Below, in pieces: positions 19,023-32,156 of a stretch of 64,000 nt of DNA (positions are counted from its first letter, which is position 1; each line of letters starts with the position of its first letter). This DNA is from Sporosarcina luteola. GTDB lineage: Bacteria > Bacillota > Bacilli > Bacillales_A > Planococcaceae. The stretch spans positions 180,475-244,474 of the forward strand of contig JACHLS010000007.1 of NCBI GenBank assembly GCA_014204635.1, written 5' to 3'. The translations under genes and the position numbers were made by a program. The notes below the pieces were generated by a model. The model made no database searches. It was given only the letters and a program-made list of their open reading frames with translations, and had not been told where the DNA came from.

Positions 19023-19385
19023 TTAAAATTCCAGTCCATTTTCGCGTGCTGCGTCCGCAAGAGCTTTGACACGGCCGTGAAATAGGTATCCGCCACGGTC
19101 AAATACGACTGACTTAACGTCTTTTTCAACGGCTTTTTTCGCGATCAATTCGCCGATTTTAGCTGCTGCTTCAGCATTTCCTTTTGAGTCCGCACCGAAC
19201 TCTTTATCCATAGTGGAAGCACTTGCAATCGTAATGCCATTCACATCATCGATTAATTGTGCATAGATATGCTTATTTGAACGGTACACATTCAAACGTG
19301 GACGCGCTGCAGAACCGCTGATTTTCGTACGCACACGTGCGTGACGCTTTTTACGTACAGCGTTTTTATCCTGTTTTGTGATCAT
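19023..19385 (-). CDS. rplR: 50S ribosomal protein L18
   Basis: 120 residues from [18 protein letters not shown]. The ATG at 19385 with GAAGGAGTG upstream is preferred over the three-codon longer frame. It binds 5S rRNA; contains [20 protein letters not shown] and [20 protein letters not shown]. Confidence 0.97.
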   Translation of the reverse strand: MITKQDKNAVRKKRHARVRTKISGSAARPRLNVYRSNKHIYAQLIDDVNGITIASASTMDKEFGADSKGNAEAAAKIGELIAKKAVEKDVKSVVFDRGGYLFHGRVKALADAARENGLEF

Positions 19386-19418
19386 CGTGGTCACTCCTTC
19401 CGGATGCCTTATGCGGCA

Positions 19419-19958
19419 TTATTTACCTGTTTTTCCTTCTTTGCGGCGGACTTGTTCGCCTTCGTACTTAATACCTTTACCTTTGTAAGGCTCTGGTGGA
19501 CGTACTTGTCTGATGTTCGAAGCAAGAGCACCTACGCGTTCTTTATTGATGCCGCGAACAATGATTTTTGTGTTGGAAGGAACTTCAACTTCAATTCCTT
19601 CTTCTGGTGTGAACTCAACTGGATGAGAGTATCCAACGTTCAATACAAGCTTTTTACCTTGAAGTTGTGCACGGTAACCTACCCCGACAAGTTCAAGAGA
19701 ACGCTCGAATCCTTGAGATACACCTACAACCATATTGTTCAATAGTGAACGAGTTGTTCCGTGGATGGAACGGTGTTCTTTCGCATCAGAAGGACGGACC
19801 AAAGTAATCACGTTGCCTTCTTGCTCGATTTTAATATCAGTGTTAAATGTATTTGTAAGTTCGCCTTTCGGTCCTTTTACAGTAACGTGATTGTCATCAG
19901 AGATTGTAACAGTTACGTTTTCAGGCACCTCAATCGGCTTTTTGCCAATACGGGACAT
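19419..19958 (-). CDS. rplF: 50S ribosomal protein L6
   Basis: 179 residues, two homologous L6 domains. [19 protein letters not shown] start, [19 protein letters not shown] in the middle and the C-terminal RRKEGKTGK signature. Located at the factor-binding side of the 50S. In canonical order rpsH-rplF-rplR. Confidence 0.97.
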   Translation of the reverse strand: MSRIGKKPIEVPENVTVTISDDNHVTVKGPKGELTNTFNTDIKIEQEGNVITLVRPSDAKEHRSIHGTTRSLLNNMVVGVSQGFERSLELVGVGYRAQLQGKKLVLNVGYSHPVEFTPEEGIEVEVPSNTKIIVRGINKERVGALASNIRQVRPPEPYKGKGIKYEGEQVRRKEGKTGK

Positions 19959-19988
19959 TCAATTGCACCTCCATTCTATTGTTGCGGA

Positions 19989-20387
19989 TTACCAAACGTA
20001 AGCTACGACTTCTCCGCCTACTTGTTTTGCACGAGCTTCCTTATCTGTAAGGAGACCATGTGATGTGGAAACGAGGGCGATACCTAGACCATTCAAAACT
20101 TTAGGCACTTCGTTCGTTTTAGCATAAACGCGAAGACCCGGTTTTGAAATACGTTTAAGACCAGTGATAACACGCTCGTTATTTTGACCATATTTCAAGA
20201 AAATGCGGATGATGCCTTGTTTGCTATCTTCCACGTATTCGACGTCGCGGACGAAACCTTCACGCTTCAAGATTTCAGCGATTTCTTTTTTCATATTTGA
20301 AGCAGGTACCTCAAGCTTCTCGTGGCGAACCATGTTCGCGTTACGGATGCGTGTAAGCATATCTGCAATCGGATCACTCATTGTCAT
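19989..20387 (-). CDS. rpsH: 30S ribosomal protein S8
   Basis: 132 residues, the same as B. subtilis, with [20 protein letters not shown] and GGEVVAYVW at the end. Binds helix 21 of 16S rRNA and, in many bacteria, represses the spc operon at its mRNA. Confidence 0.97.
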   Translation of the reverse strand: MTMSDPIADMLTRIRNANMVRHEKLEVPASNMKKEIAEILKREGFVRDVEYVEDSKQGIIRIFLKYGQNNERVITGLKRISKPGLRVYAKTNEVPKVLNGLGIALVSTSHGLLTDKEARAKQVGGEVVAYVW

Positions 20388-20416
20388 TCCATTAACCTCC
20401 TTCCCAAGTTAGGGGA

Positions 20417-21161
<745 letters not shown>

Positions 21162-21188
21162 TCTAAAGAACCTCCCTTCTTCAAGAGA

Positions 21189-21554
21189 TTAATTTTTTTC
21201 TTTAAGTTCTTTTTTGCTAATTACGTCAAGTACTTCACCGGATTTTTTAGCAACACGGGATTTGATGCGGTATGTTTTTCCGCTTTCCGTTTTTTCCTCG
21301 TATTTATAACCGACGCGAGTAGGTTCTCCCGACTTAGGATCGATTAGCATTACGTTGGAAACATGGATTGCTGCTTCCATGCTTACAATGCCTCCTTGAG
21401 GATTTGCTTGGTTCGGTTTCGTATGCTTTTTGACGATGTTAACACCTTCGACAAGAACTCGTTCTTTGTTTGGAAGTACTGAGAGGATGACGCCAGTTTT
21501 ACCTTTGTCTTTCCCAGTGATAACTTTTACTTTATCGCCTTTTTTAACGTGCAT
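21189..21554 (-). CDS. rplX: 50S ribosomal protein L24, longer than usual
   Basis: 121 residues; the typical Bacillus protein is about 103. The KOW motif [19 protein letters not shown] and [20 protein letters not shown] are standard. The extra length is a short insert after GYKYEE ([12 protein letters not shown]) and a C-terminal extension after SGEVLD ([11 protein letters not shown]). L24 starts 50S assembly at the 5' domain of 23S rRNA. Confidence 0.96.
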   Translation of the reverse strand: MHVKKGDKVKVITGKDKGKTGVILSVLPNKERVLVEGVNIVKKHTKPNQANPQGGIVSMEAAIHVSNVMLIDPKSGEPTRVGYKYEEKTESGKTYRIKSRVAKKSGEVLDVISKKELKEKN

Positions 21555-21589
21555 TGTATCGCACCTCCTTGATTGGCACTGTCATGTGA

Positions 21590-21958
21590 TTAAAGAACTT
21601 CTGGAGCTAGTGAAATGATTTTCATGAAGTTGTTATCGCGAAGTTCGCGGGCAACTGGTCCGAAAATACGAGTTCCACGTGGGCTCTTATCATCACGGAT
21701 GATTACGCATGCATTCTCGTCGAACGTAATATAGGAGCCATCCTTACGACGTACTCCGCTTTTCGTGCGGACGATAACAGCTTTGACAACGTCACCTTTC
21801 TTGACAACGCCGCCTGGTGTTGCTTTCTTGACCGTAACAACGACGATATCACCGATATTCGCAGTCTTGCGTCCTGTTCCACCAAGTACTTTAATAGTTA
21901 AAACTTCGCGTGCACCTGAATTGTCGGCAACTTTCATACGAGTTTCCTGTTGAATCAT
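21590..21958 (-). CDS. rplN: 50S ribosomal protein L14
   Basis: 122 residues. [20 protein letters not shown] start and [19 protein letters not shown] near the end. Forms part of the intersubunit bridge B5/B8 region and the RsfS docking site. Confidence 0.97.
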   Translation of the reverse strand: MIQQETRMKVADNSGAREVLTIKVLGGTGRKTANIGDIVVVTVKKATPGGVVKKGDVVKAVIVRTKSGVRRKDGSYITFDENACVIIRDDKSPRGTRIFGPVARELRDNNFMKIISLAPEVL

Positions 21959-21997
21959 TGAGGCTACCTCCTCTCGGAATTTACTTTCCGAACGTTA

Positions 21998-22261
21998 TTA
22001 AATGATGACCGCTTTTTCGACTACTTCGATAAGGCGGAAACGTTTTGTTGCTGATAATGGGCGAGTTTCCATAATACGAACGATATCGCCGATTTTCGCT
22101 TCATTCATTTCATCATGTGCCTTGAATTTCTTTGAGTACTTTACACGCTTGCCGTATAAAGAATGCTTTTTGTGTGTCTCTACCATTACGGTAACCGTTT
22201 TATCCATTTTGTCGGATACGACACGGCCTGTATATACTTTGCGCTGGTTACGCTCAGTCAT
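21998..22261 (-). CDS. rpsQ: 30S ribosomal protein S17
   Basis: 87 residues from [30 protein letters not shown] upstream supports the ATG at 22261 over the frame-extended start. OB-fold protein with [17 protein letters not shown] and [14 protein letters not shown]. Confidence 0.97.
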   Translation of the reverse strand: MTERNQRKVYTGRVVSDKMDKTVTVMVETHKKHSLYGKRVKYSKKFKAHDEMNEAKIGDIVRIMETRPLSATKRFRLIEVVEKAVII

Positions 22262-22278
22262 GGCTGCAACCTCCTTCA

Positions 22279-22903
<625 letters not shown>

Positions 22904-22904
22904 A

Positions 22905-23561
22905 TTATTTGCCTCCTTCCTCAGAGTTCTTCTTCACTGGAAGGACTTCTCCCCGGTAGATCCATACTTTAACGCCTAGCTTACCATAAGTAGTGTCGGC
23001 TTCTGCATGTGCATAGTCGATGTCAGCACGTAATGTATGGAGAGGAACAGTTCCTTCGCTGTAGTGTTCCGCACGCGCGATGTCAGCACCGCCGAGACGT
23101 CCGGAGACTTGCGTTTTGATACCTTTAGCGCCTGCACGGATTGTGCGTTGGATCGCTTGTTTTTGTGCACGACGGAAAGATACACGGCTTTCCAATTGAC
23201 GAGCGATTGATTCTGCAACCAATTTCGCATCAAGATCTGCACGTTTGATTTCAACGATATTAATGTGGACACGCTTGCCAGTGATTTCGTTAAGCTGTTT
23301 GCGAAGTGCCTCGACTTCTGAACCGCCTTTACCGATCACCATACCTGGCTTCGCAGTGTGAATAGTAATGTTAACACGTTTTGCTGCACGCTCGATTTCC
23401 ACTTTGGAAAGCGCCGCGTCAACTAGACGTTGTTCGATATATTCACGGATTTTCAAGTCTTCGTGTAATAGGTCCGCGTAGTCTTTCTCTGCATACCACT
23501 TCGAATCCCAATCACGAATGATGCCAACCCGTAAACCATTAGGATGTACTTTTTGACCCAC
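22905..23561 (-). CDS. rpsC: 30S ribosomal protein S3
   Basis: 218 residues. N-terminal [22 protein letters not shown] domain with [15 protein letters not shown], and the C-terminal [15 protein letters not shown]3 forms the mRNA entry tunnel with S4 and S5. One base separates it from rplP. Confidence 0.97.
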   Translation of the reverse strand: MGQKVHPNGLRVGIIRDWDSKWYAEKDYADLLHEDLKIREYIEQRLVDAALSKVEIERAAKRVNITIHTAKPGMVIGKGGSEVEALRKQLNEITGKRVHINIVEIKRADLDAKLVAESIARQLESRVSFRRAQKQAIQRTIRAGAKGIKTQVSGRLGGADIARAEHYSEGTVPLHTLRADIDYAHAEADTTYGKLGVKVWIYRGEVLPVKKNSEEGGK

Positions 23562-23564
23562 GAA

Positions 23565-23909
23565 TTATCCCTCCTTCTTTTCAGATACCACTACAGTGAT
23601 GTGGCTCGTACGTTTGTTGATCGCACTTGCACGACCTTGTGCACGTGGACGGAAACGTTTCATTGTCGGACCTTCATCAACGAATACTTCGCTTACGATG
23701 AGGTTTTCGACATCCAATTCATAGTTGTGTTCAGCATTAGCGATTGCTGATTTCAATACTTTTTCTACAACCGGAGATGCCGCTTTAGGCGTCAGGCGTA
23801 GAATCGCGACAGCTTCACCGATTTTCTTGCCCCGGATAAGATCAACGACCAAACGGACTTTGCGAGGAGCAATACGGACTGTGCGGGCAGTAGCTTTTGC
23901 TTGTTGCAT
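23565..23909 (-). CDS. rplV: 50S ribosomal protein L22
   Basis: 114 residues. [20 protein letters not shown] and the tunnel beta-hairpin [18 protein letters not shown] are wild type; changes in this loop confer macrolide resistance in other species. 3 bp before rpsC. Confidence 0.97.
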   Translation of the reverse strand: MQQAKATARTVRIAPRKVRLVVDLIRGKKIGEAVAILRLTPKAASPVVEKVLKSAIANAEHNYELDVENLIVSEVFVDEGPTMKRFRPRAQGRASAINKRTSHITVVVSEKKEG

Positions 23910-23928
23910 CAGAAATACCTCCTCTCAA

Positions 23929-24207
23929 TTAGCGTTTTGTTTTCTTATCGTCGGCACCATGACCTTTGTAAGTGCGCGTAGGTACGAATTCGCCCAATTT
24001 GTGACCAACCATATCCTCAGTCACATAAACAGGTACGTGTTTGCGTCCGTCATATACTGCAATCGTCAATCCGATGAAAGACGGGAAGATAGTAGAACGG
24101 CGTGACCAAGTTTTGATTACCTGTTTCTTTGGTGCATCTTTTTGTGCATCAACCTTTTTCAATAAATGATCATCTGCAAAAGGTCCTTTTTTCAAGCTGC
24201 GGCCCAT
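23929..24207 (-). CDS. rpsS: 30S ribosomal protein S19
   Basis: 92 residues, [19 protein letters not shown] to [27 protein letters not shown] is the family signature. Pairs with S13 in the 30S head. Confidence 0.97.
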   Translation of the reverse strand: MGRSLKKGPFADDHLLKKVDAQKDAPKKQVIKTWSRRSTIFPSFIGLTIAVYDGRKHVPVYVTEDMVGHKLGEFVPTRTYKGHGADDKKTKR

Positions 24208-24267
24208 GTCGAAACCTCCCTCCGTGATTGTACTACGGCCCAGTCATTGAACCGCAGTGCTATCACA

Positions 24268-25098
24268 TTATTTTTTACGACGACGAACGATAAGTTTGTC
24301 GGATTTGTTGTTTTTCTTACGTGTTTTGTAACCAAGAGCCGGTTTGCCCCATGGTGTAACAGGAGTCGGACGGCCGATTGGTGTACGTCCTTCACCACCA
24401 CCGTGTGGGTGATCGTTAGGGTTCATGACAGAACCACGAACAGTCGGGCGCTTGCCTAACCAACGAGAACGACCTGCTTTACCGATGTTGATCAATTCGT
24501 GCTGCTCATTACCAACTTGACCGATAGTAGCGCGGCAAGTAGAAAGGACCATACGAACTTCACCGGATTGTAGACGGATGATGACATATTTGCCTTCACG
24601 ACCTAGTAGTTGTGCAGATGTACCTGCTGAACGTACTAGCTGACCGCCTTTACCAGGCTTCAACTCGATGTTGTGGATCGTAGAACCCATTGGAATGTTT
24701 TCTAGTGGAAGTGAGTTTCCTACGCGGATATCAGCTTCCGATCCAGACATGATTGTCATGCCTACTTCAAGACCTTTTGGTGCTAGGATGTAGCGTTTTT
24801 CTCCATCTGCATAGTTAATCAATGCGATGTTAGCAGAACGGTTTGGATCGTATTCGATCGTAGCAACGCGTCCTGGAATGCCATCTTTCCGGCGTTGGAA
24901 ATCGATGACACGGTATTGGCGCTTGTGGCCTCCACCTTGGTGACGAACAGTCATCCTACCTTGGTTGTTACGGCCGCCTTTGCGTTTGAGCGGTGTAAGC
25001 AATGATTTTTCCGGCTTATCTGTCGTGATGGCAGAGAAGTCCGAGCTAGTCATGTTACGACGTCCGTTGGAGGTAGGTTTGTATTTCTTAATCGCCAT
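24268..25098 (-). CDS. rplB: 50S ribosomal protein L2
   Basis: 276 residues. [20 protein letters not shown] start, [19 protein letters not shown] and [18 protein letters not shown], the last holding the His near the peptidyl-transferase centre. Essential for 50S association and catalysis. Confidence 0.98.
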   Translation of the reverse strand: MAIKKYKPTSNGRRNMTSSDFSAITTDKPEKSLLTPLKRKGGRNNQGRMTVRHQGGGHKRQYRVIDFQRRKDGIPGRVATIEYDPNRSANIALINYADGEKRYILAPKGLEVGMTIMSGSEADIRVGNSLPLENIPMGSTIHNIELKPGKGGQLVRSAGTSAQLLGREGKYVIIRLQSGEVRMVLSTCRATIGQVGNEQHELINIGKAGRSRWLGKRPTVRGSVMNPNDHPHGGGEGRTPIGRPTPVTPWGKPALGYKTRKKNNKSDKLIVRRRKK

Positions 25099-25131
25099 TG
25101 GTGTTCCCTCCTTCGTTTAATTGCGTTTCAA

Positions 25132-25416
25132 TTACATTTCAAATAGTTCGATGTCTTTGGAGTCTGCTGTTAGTGTAACAATCGCTTTGCGGCGCTTGTT
25201 CGTGTAACCAGCATGTTTGCCCATGCGTTTGAACTTGCCTTTATAGTTCTGAACGTTGACCTTTTCCACTTTCACGCCGAAGATTTCTTCGACAGCTTGC
25301 TTCACATGCGTTTTGTTAGCACGTGTATCCACTTCGAAAGTGTATTTTTTGAACTCCATTTGTTCAGAAGAACGCTCGGTAATGACCGGACGTTTCAATA
25401 CATCACGTGCTTCCAT
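25132..25416 (-). CDS. rplW: 50S ribosomal protein L23
   Basis: 94 residues, [20 protein letters not shown] and [19 protein letters not shown]. Docking site for trigger factor and SRP at the tunnel exit. Start overlaps the rplD stop by 1 bp. Confidence 0.97.
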   Translation of the reverse strand: MEARDVLKRPVITERSSEQMEFKKYTFEVDTRANKTHVKQAVEEIFGVKVEKVNVQNYKGKFKRMGKHAGYTNKRRKAIVTLTADSKDIELFEM

Positions 25417-26039
25417 TAACCAAGCACCTCCTCTAATTTTTCAACTGCACCTTTCGTGATGACCAGTTTGTCATGAGCGACAAGGTCAAGAACATTGATG
25501 CCGTTAGCTGTAACGACGCTTACGCCAGGGATGTTGCGAGCGGACAATGCCACTGTTTCATCTAGGTCAGCTGTTACGAATAAAGCTTTTTTATCGATTG
25601 ATAGGTTTGCAAGCACTTTTACAAATTCTTTTGTTTTTGGTGCGTCGAATGCAAGGCCTTCCAATACGATGATTTCTTCATCGCGAACTTTCGTGGAAAG
25701 TGCAGATCGAAGAGCTAAGCGACGGACTTTCTTAGGAAGTTTGTAGCTGTAGCTTCTTGGAGTTGGACCGAACACGATACCGCCTCCACGCCATTGTGGT
25801 GAACGGATGGACCCTTGACGAGCACGTCCTGTTCCTTTTTGGCGCCATGGTTTACGGCCACCGCCGGCTACTTCCGCGCGAGTTTTTACTTTATGGTTCC
25901 CTTGGCGCAAAGAAGCGCGTTGTTGAACCAATGTTTCAAATAGGACAGCTTCATTAGGCTCGATTCCGAAGATTCCTTCGTTCAATTCGATTTCGCCAAC
26001 TGAAGAACCTGTCTGGTTTAGTACGGATACTTTAGGCAT
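25416..26039 (-). CDS. rplD: 50S ribosomal protein L4
   Basis: 207 residues. Contains the tunnel loop [20 protein letters not shown] and [20 protein letters not shown]. Besides assembly, L4 is the expected autoregulator of this operon through the S10 leader upstream of rpsJ. Confidence 0.97.
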   Translation of the reverse strand: MPKVSVLNQTGSSVGEIELNEGIFGIEPNEAVLFETLVQQRASLRQGNHKVKTRAEVAGGGRKPWRQKGTGRARQGSIRSPQWRGGGIVFGPTPRSYSYKLPKKVRRLALRSALSTKVRDEEIIVLEGLAFDAPKTKEFVKVLANLSIDKKALFVTADLDETVALSARNIPGVSVVTANGINVLDLVAHDKLVITKGAVEKLEEVLG

Positions 26040-26064
26040 TCCTGTTTCCTCCTTCCTTTAGAAA

Positions 26065-26694
26065 TTAGTTCCCTTTGATAGCACTTTTCACTTGGATCAA
26101 GGATTTGCGTGCTCCTGGAACATTACCTTTTACAAGCAACAAGTTACGCTCAGCGTCAACTCGTACGATTTCAAGGTTTTGGATTGTAATTGTTTTCCCG
26201 CCTGTACGTCCTGGTAGTTTCATACCTTTGAATACACGTTGTCCGTCAACAGCTCCTAGGGAACCTGGGGCACGGTGGAAACGGGAACCGTGGCTCATTG
26301 GGCCGCGGGAATGTCCGTGGCGTTTGATAACACCTTGGAACCCTTTACCTTTTGATACTCCTGTAATGTCAACGATATCGCCTTCAGCGAATGCGTCAAC
26401 TTTGACTTCCTGACCAACTTCATACCCAGCCACATCCAGTCCGCGGAATTCACGGATGAAGCGCTTAGGTGCCGTTTCAGCTTTCGCAACGTGCCCCTTT
26501 TCAGGTTTGTTTGCAAGCTTTTCACGTTTATCTTCGAATCCAAGCTGGATTGCTTCGTAGCCGTCCGTTTCAACTGTCTTCTTTTGAAGAACAACGTTTG
26601 GAGCAGCTTCAATCACAGTTACTGGGATCAAATCGCCGTTTTCAGCAAAGATTTGCGTCATACCGACTTTTCTTCCTAAGATTCCTTTGGTCAT
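26065..26694 (-). CDS. rplC: 50S ribosomal protein L3
   Basis: 209 residues. [20 protein letters not shown] start, [20 protein letters not shown] and [17 protein letters not shown] loop reaching the peptidyl-transferase centre. Early 50S assembly protein. 25 bp before rplD. Confidence 0.97.
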   Translation of the reverse strand: MTKGILGRKVGMTQIFAENGDLIPVTVIEAAPNVVLQKKTVETDGYEAIQLGFEDKREKLANKPEKGHVAKAETAPKRFIREFRGLDVAGYEVGQEVKVDAFAEGDIVDITGVSKGKGFQGVIKRHGHSRGPMSHGSRFHRAPGSLGAVDGQRVFKGMKLPGRTGGKTITIQNLEIVRVDAERNLLLVKGNVPGARKSLIQVKSAIKGN

Positions 26695-26739
26695 TTGTCA
26701 CACCTCCTGAAATAGTTTGTTTGTTTTGTATTGGTAAGA

Positions 26740-27172
<433 letters not shown>

Positions 27173-27177
27173 TCAAC

Positions 27178-27206
27178 ATTATACATAAGGATATAGGTTT
27201 CTGCAA
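27178..27206 (-). promoter_or_regulatory. Sigma-A promoter of the S10 super-operon
   Basis: Minus strand: TTGCAG (27206-27201), exactly 17 bp, TATAAT (27183-27178). This is near consensus, and no other promoter of comparable quality was seen until rplM. Confidence 0.88.
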
Positions 27207-27988
27207 GTCTTTTAATGAAAATCTTTTCTTTAACCTTGCTTATTATATATTTCCTCATAAGGATATTCAAGTAGTATCTTTACATTTGTTCTGAAGTCAA
27301 AAAAGTGAGTTGGCTACAGATGTTTGAAATTATCAGTTTGCTTTGCTAAACCTCCGCTTGCACGTTAAGTACTAGGCCTGCTATCGGTTTCGCATTCATA
27401 ATCTATAGTGTAAATATTTGTTGGGCTTCCTGCGGTTGGTCTCGGCCAACAGGCGGGGTATATGAAAATGCGGGCTGGTTCCACTTTTTCATTCTATTGT
27501 GCTGAGAATTTCACATGCCGTGCTTTTTTGTGCATCTTGTTGCTGCCCCTCTATTGCATGGGCGGTAGTTAAAAATTCTACTTATGCTCTTTAAAGTCGG
27601 AACAAATTTTTGCAGGACTGCTCGCAGGACTGCTCTTATAAAGTTGCTTAACATATTATAGTTTTGCTTTGTATGTGTTCCGTTAGCAGCACGGAAAAAT
27701 CAACTGCACAGAAGAATCAAGTTCTATCAAGTTCTCCTGCAACCTACTAGAACTGTTCCAGTAGTCTGAAATTACCTGTACTCGGTCAAATTGATCTGTA
27801 AATCCTTCCCCTGCCAAGGTAAGTATGAGGGCACTTCATTGCTCTTCCTATTCTGTAGAACAAAGTTCTATCACTACACCTTCAACAACCTCCCTTTAGT
27901 GCCGGAACACCTTTAATCTACCGAATCTATCTACTTGGAAATGTCGACGAACATTTCCTGTACTGCGCCATTTTATCAATTTATAGAC
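27207..27988. other. Long gene-free region between rpsJ promoter and tuf terminator
   Basis: No open frame above about 60 codons with coding character on either strand and no recognisable protein remnant. Notable pieces: a tandem 12-bp duplication GCAGGACTGCTC at 27612-27623 and 27624-27635, a GTTGG/CCAAC hairpin near 27436-27452, and a TAGAAC-AAA-GTTCTA palindrome at 27856-27870. In B. subtilis an unrelated gene (ybaC) sits here; this may be a decayed counterpart but I could not align it. Confidence 0.6.
27612..27635. repeat. Tandem 12-bp duplication
   Basis: Two perfect head-to-tail copies of GCAGGACTGCTC within the gene-free region; each unit is itself partly palindromic (GCAG...CTGC). 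Confidence 0.8.
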
Positions 27989-28023
27989 ATGAAAAATCCC
28001 GCCACCAGGGACGGGATTTTCAT
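27989..28023 (-). terminator. Terminator of the rpsL-rpsG-fusA-tuf operon
   Basis: ATGAAAATCCCG pairs with CGGGATTTTTCAT on the minus strand around an 10-base loop, 22 bp after the tuf stop codon, with the T-rich 3' arm acting as the U-tract. Confidence 0.85.
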
Positions 28024-28044
28024 GATTGCAATCAGGTTTATTTC

Positions 28045-29232
28045 TTACTTTTCAATTGTAGCAACAACGCCAGCGCCAACTGTACGTCCACCTTCACGGA
28101 TTGAGAATTTAGTTCCTTCTTCAATCGCGATTGGAGAGATCAGTTCAACAGTCATTTCAACGTTGTCTCCTGGCATTACCATCTCAACGCCTTCTGGAAG
28201 TGAGATGATTCCAGTTACGTCAGTTGTACGGAAGTAGAACTGTGGACGGTAGTTAGAGAAGAATGGAGTGTGACGTCCACCTTCTTCTTTAGATAGAACG
28301 TAAACTTCTGATTTGAACTTAGTGTGTGGCGTGATTGTGCCTGGCTTTGCAAGTACTTGACCACGTTCGATATCTTCACGAGCTACCCCACGAAGAAGTG
28401 CACCGATGTTGTCTCCAGCTTCTGCATAGTCAAGAAGCTTACGGAACATTTCAACACCTGTTACAGTTGTTGATTTTGGTTCTTCAGTCAAACCGATGAT
28501 TTCTACAACATCACCGACTTTAACTTGACCACGCTCAACACGGCCTGTAGCAACAGTACCACGACCTGTGATCGAGAATACATCCTCAACAGGCATCATG
28601 AATGGCTTTTCAGTGTCACGTGGAGGAGTTGGGATATACTCGTCGACAGCGTTCATAAGCTCAACGACTTTCTCTTCCCACTCTGGCTCTCCTTCAAGAG
28701 CTTTTAGAGCAGAACCTTTGATGACTGGTAGGTCGTCGCCAGGGAACTCATACTCAGAAAGAAGGTCACGAATTTCCATCTCAACTAGTTCAAGAAGTTC
28801 TTCGTCATCAACCATGTCACATTTGTTCATGAATACAACTAGGTAAGGAACACCTACTTGACGGGAAAGAAGAATGTGCTCACGAGTTTGTGGCATTGGG
28901 CCGTCTGCAGCGGATACAACTAGGATACCGCCGTCCATTTGTGCCGCACCAGTGATCATGTTTTTAACATAGTCAGCATGTCCTGGGCAGTCAACGTGTG
29001 CATAGTGACGCTTTTCAGTTTCATATTCGATGTGGGAAGTGTTGATTGTGATTCCACGCTCTTTTTCTTCTGGAGCGTTGTCAACGTCAGCGTATGATTT
29101 CGCTTCTCCACCCATTTTCTTTGAAAGAACTGTAGCGATTGCTGCAGTCAAAGTTGTTTTACCATGGTCAACGTGACCGATTGTACCAATGTTAGCATGC
29201 TCCTTGGAGCGGTCGAATTTTTCTTTAGCCAT
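28045..29232 (-). CDS. tuf: Elongation factor Tu
   Basis: 395 residues. G1 GHVDHGKTT near 19, G3 [13 protein letters not shown]4 NKCDMVDD, then domains II and III ending [13 protein letters not shown]. Delivers aminoacyl-tRNA to the ribosome. No elfamycin-type substitutions were obvious, though I did not check every site. Last gene of the str operon, 123 bp after fusA. Confidence 0.98.
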   Translation of the reverse strand: MAKEKFDRSKEHANIGTIGHVDHGKTTLTAAIATVLSKKMGGEAKSYADVDNAPEEKERGITINTSHIEYETEKRHYAHVDCPGHADYVKNMITGAAQMDGGILVVSAADGPMPQTREHILLSRQVGVPYLVVFMNKCDMVDDEELLELVEMEIRDLLSEYEFPGDDLPVIKGSALKALEGEPEWEEKVVELMNAVDEYIPTPPRDTEKPFMMPVEDVFSITGRGTVATGRVERGQVKVGDVVEIIGLTEEPKSTTVTGVEMFRKLLDYAEAGDNIGALLRGVAREDIERGQVLAKPGTITPHTKFKSEVYVLSKEEGGRHTPFFSNYRPQFYFRTTDVTGIISLPEGVEMVMPGDNVEMTVELISPIAIEEGTKFSIREGGRTVGAGVVATIEK

Positions 29233-29355
29233 TTTGGAATTCCTCCTTAAAATGTGAGTGTTTTAATTTATATAGCTATGGAAGCTGGAGATTCATTCCC
29301 TCCAACTATCCATATCTTACAAGTAATCAACTGTAGAAACAAGGACGAAATACAA

Positions 29356-31434
29356 TTATTCGCCTTTATTTTTTTTGATGACTTCTTCAGAGATTGATTT
29401 CGGTACATCTTCGTAGTGATCGAATACCATTGAGAACACACCGCGTCCTTGTGTATTCGAACGTAGAGATGTTGCATAACCGAACATTTCTGCAAGTGGA
29501 ACCATTGCACGGACAACTTGTGCGTTACCGCGTGCTTCCATTCCTTCTACGCGTCCACGACGGGAAGTGATGTCACCCATGATATCTCCCATGTATTCTT
29601 CTGGGATGATGACTTCCACTTTCATCATTGGCTCGAGAAGTACCGGATTACACTTGGATGCTGCGTTTTTAAGTGCCATGGACGCAGCGATCTTGAATGC
29701 CATTTCGTTGGAGTCAACGTCATGGTATGATCCATCGAAGAGTCGAGCTTTCACGTCGATTAATGGATAGCCGGCAATGACACCATTGTCAAGCGCGTCA
29801 CGAAGACCAGCTTCAACGGATGGAATGTATTCACGAGGAACAACCCCACCGACGATACCGTTTTCGAACTCGAATCCTTTTCCTTCTTCGTTCGGAGAAA
29901 ATTCGATCCAAACGTGTCCGTATTGTCCACGACCACCGGATTGGCGGACAAACTTACCTTCGACTTCCGCAGCGCTGCGGAATGTTTCACGGTAAGATAC
30001 TTGTGGAGCACCTACATTAGCTTCAACCTTGAACTCGCGGCGTAGACGGTCAACGATGATATCAAGGTGAAGCTCACCCATACCAGCAATGATGACTTCG
30101 CCAGTTTCTTGGTCTGTATGCGCACGGAATGTAGGATCTTCTTCTTGCAATTTCGCAAGAGCGTTACCCATTTTGTCTTGGTCGCCTTTTGTTTTCGGCT
30201 CGATTGCAACGGAAATTACCGGTTCAGGGAATTCCATTGATTCGAGGATGATTGGCGCCTTTTCATCACAAAGTGTGTCCCCAGTTGTTGTATCTTTCAA
30301 TCCAACAGCTGCTGCGATTTCACCCGCGTGGACTTCACTGATTTCTTCACGGCTGTTTGCGTGCATTTGAAGGATACGTCCAACACGCTCACGCTTACCT
30401 TTTGTCGAGTTCTGTACGTAAGAACCTGACTGAAGTACACCGGAATAAACACGGAAGAATGTAAGTTTACCGACGTAAGGGTCAGTCATAACTTTGAATG
30501 CAAGCGCGGAGAATGGATCTTCATCGCTTGGATGACGTTCTTCCTCTTCTTCTGTATCCGGGTTGATCCCGTTCATGGAAGGAATATCAGTTGGTGCTGG
30601 CAAGTAGTCGACAACCGCGTCAAGAACAAGCTGTACACCTTTGTTTTTAAACGCTGTACCGCAAACGACTGGGTAGAATTCGACCGCAAGTGTCGCTTTA
30701 CGGATAGCTGTTTTGATTTCTTCAACTGTTAACTCTTCACCGCCGAGGTATTTTTCCATGAGATCTTCATCAAAGTCAACAACTGCTTCGATTAGTTTCT
30801 CACGGTATTCTTCAGCTTGTGCGCGGAACTCTTCGGGAATTTCCTCGACAGTTGTATCTGTACCAAGGTCATTACCATACATAGTCGCTTTCATCTCGAC
30901 GAGGTCGATGATTCCGCGGAATGTATCTTCAGAGCCGATCGGTAGTTGGATCGGATGTGCATTCGCTTGAAGACGGTTATGAAGTGTACCTACAGAGTAA
31001 AGGAAGTCCGCACCTGTCTTGTCCATCTTATTGACGAACACGATACGAGGAACGCCGTAAGTTGTAGCTTGGCGCCAAACTGTTTCTGTTTGAGGCTCAA
31101 CACCTGATTGAGCATCAAGAACCGTAACAGCTCCATCAAGTACACGTAAAGAACGTTCAACTTCAACTGTGAAGTCCACGTGTCCCGGTGTATCGATGAT
31201 ATTTACTCGATGGCCTTTCCATTGTGCAGTTGTTGCTGCAGAAGTGATCGTGATTCCACGCTCTTGCTCCTGCTCCATCCAGTCCATCTGAGAAGCACCT
31301 TCGTGCGTTTCTCCGATTTTATGGATCTTACCTGTGTAAAAAAGGATCCGCTCAGTCGTCGTCGTTTTACCGGCGTCGATGTGAGCCATGATACCAATGT
31401 TACGAGTATTCTCTAAGGAGAACTCTCTAGCCAT
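29356..31434 (-). CDS. fusA: Elongation factor G
   Basis: 692 residues, five-domain translocase. G1 [16 protein letters not shown]3 [18 protein letters not shown]4 NKMDKTGAD; domain IV contains [13 protein letters not shown] and domain [15 protein letters not shown]. Also recycles ribosomes. A 216-bp gap with a long-range inverted repeat separates it from rpsG. Confidence 0.98.
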   Translation of the reverse strand: MAREFSLENTRNIGIMAHIDAGKTTTTERILFYTGKIHKIGETHEGASQMDWMEQEQERGITITSAATTAQWKGHRVNIIDTPGHVDFTVEVERSLRVLDGAVTVLDAQSGVEPQTETVWRQATTYGVPRIVFVNKMDKTGADFLYSVGTLHNRLQANAHPIQLPIGSEDTFRGIIDLVEMKATMYGNDLGTDTTVEEIPEEFRAQAEEYREKLIEAVVDFDEDLMEKYLGGEELTVEEIKTAIRKATLAVEFYPVVCGTAFKNKGVQLVLDAVVDYLPAPTDIPSMNGINPDTEEEEERHPSDEDPFSALAFKVMTDPYVGKLTFFRVYSGVLQSGSYVQNSTKGKRERVGRILQMHANSREEISEVHAGEIAAAVGLKDTTTGDTLCDEKAPIILESMEFPEPVISVAIEPKTKGDQDKMGNALAKLQEEDPTFRAHTDQETGEVIIAGMGELHLDIIVDRLRREFKVEANVGAPQVSYRETFRSAAEVEGKFVRQSGGRGQYGHVWIEFSPNEEGKGFEFENGIVGGVVPREYIPSVEAGLRDALDNGVIAGYPLIDVKARLFDGSYHDVDSNEMAFKIAASMALKNAASKCNPVLLEPMMKVEVIIPEEYMGDIMGDITSRRGRVEGMEARGNAQVVRAMVPLAEMFGYATSLRSNTQGRGVFSMVFDHYEDVPKSISEEVIKKNKGE

Positions 31435-31561
31435 TTTGTATATCTCCTTCCGTTTCGGTTTGTGGCATCAACCAATCACACCCCGGCATATTGGCATCTG
31501 GAATTTTCAAGAGCGAGCTCGTAAAATTTCTCCTGAAAAACTTCAGCTGCCGCCGGAGGCT

Positions 31562-31640
31562 TTTATCTCTGTTCAGCAAAAGTATGCAATATGCAAGTTC
31601 TCCGGCTTAGAGCCAGTTCCTTTCGCCGGACAAAGATAAA
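31562..31640 (-). other. Structured rpsG-fusA intercistronic leader
   Basis: On the minus strand TTTATCTTTGTCC (31640-31628) pairs 12 of 13 positions with GAACAGAGATAAA (31574-31562). Inside, TCCGGC (31630-31625) can pair with GCCGGA (31606-31601), sharing three bases with the outer stem, so the helices compete or stack. The position, directly upstream of fusA, suggests a regulatory or processing role. Not a known family that I can name. Confidence 0.45.
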
Positions 31641-31650
31641 TTGTCCGATC

Positions 31651-32121
31651 TTACCAGCGATAGTGAGCGAATGCTTTGTTCGCATCTGCCATCTTGTGCA
31701 TTTCTTCACGACGTTTTACGGAAGCACCTGTGTTGTTGGAAGCGTCAAGGATTTCATTCGCAAGACGTTCTTCCATTGTTTTCTCACCGCGTGTACGGGA
31801 GTAGTTCACAAGGTAGCGTAATCCTAGAGTCGTACGACGCTCAGGACGAACTTCGACCGGAACTTGGTAGTTCGCACCACCGACACGGCGAGCACGTACT
31901 TCAAGTACAGGCATTACGTTGTTAAGAGCTGCTTCGAATACTTCAAGTGGGTCTTTTCCGGAACGTTCTTTCACAAGTTCAAACGCACCATAGAGGATTT
32001 TTTGAGATGTACCTTTTTTACCGTCTACCATCATTTTATTGATTAGACGAGTGACAAGCTTGGAATTGTAAATCGGATCCGGTAATACGTCACGCTTTGC
32101 AACAGGACCTTTACGAGGCAT
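31651..32121 (-). CDS. rpsG: 30S ribosomal protein S7
   Basis: 156 residues. [60 protein letters not shown], ending [10 protein letters not shown]. Primary 16S 3'-domain binder and, in other bacteria, str-operon autoregulator. Confidence 0.97.
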   Translation of the reverse strand: MPRKGPVAKRDVLPDPIYNSKLVTRLINKMMVDGKKGTSQKILYGAFELVKERSGKDPLEVFEAALNNVMPVLEVRARRVGGANYQVPVEVRPERRTTLGLRYLVNYSRTRGEKTMEERLANEILDASNNTGASVKRREEMHKMADANKAFAHYRW

Positions 32122-32156
32122 ATTGTGTTCCTCCTTTCGAAATAATCATTTCGTTA

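Noticed and set aside
27856..27870. LexA-like SOS box (GAAC-N-GTTC palindrome)
   Set aside because: The half-sites are three bases apart rather than four and no gene is nearby to be regulated.
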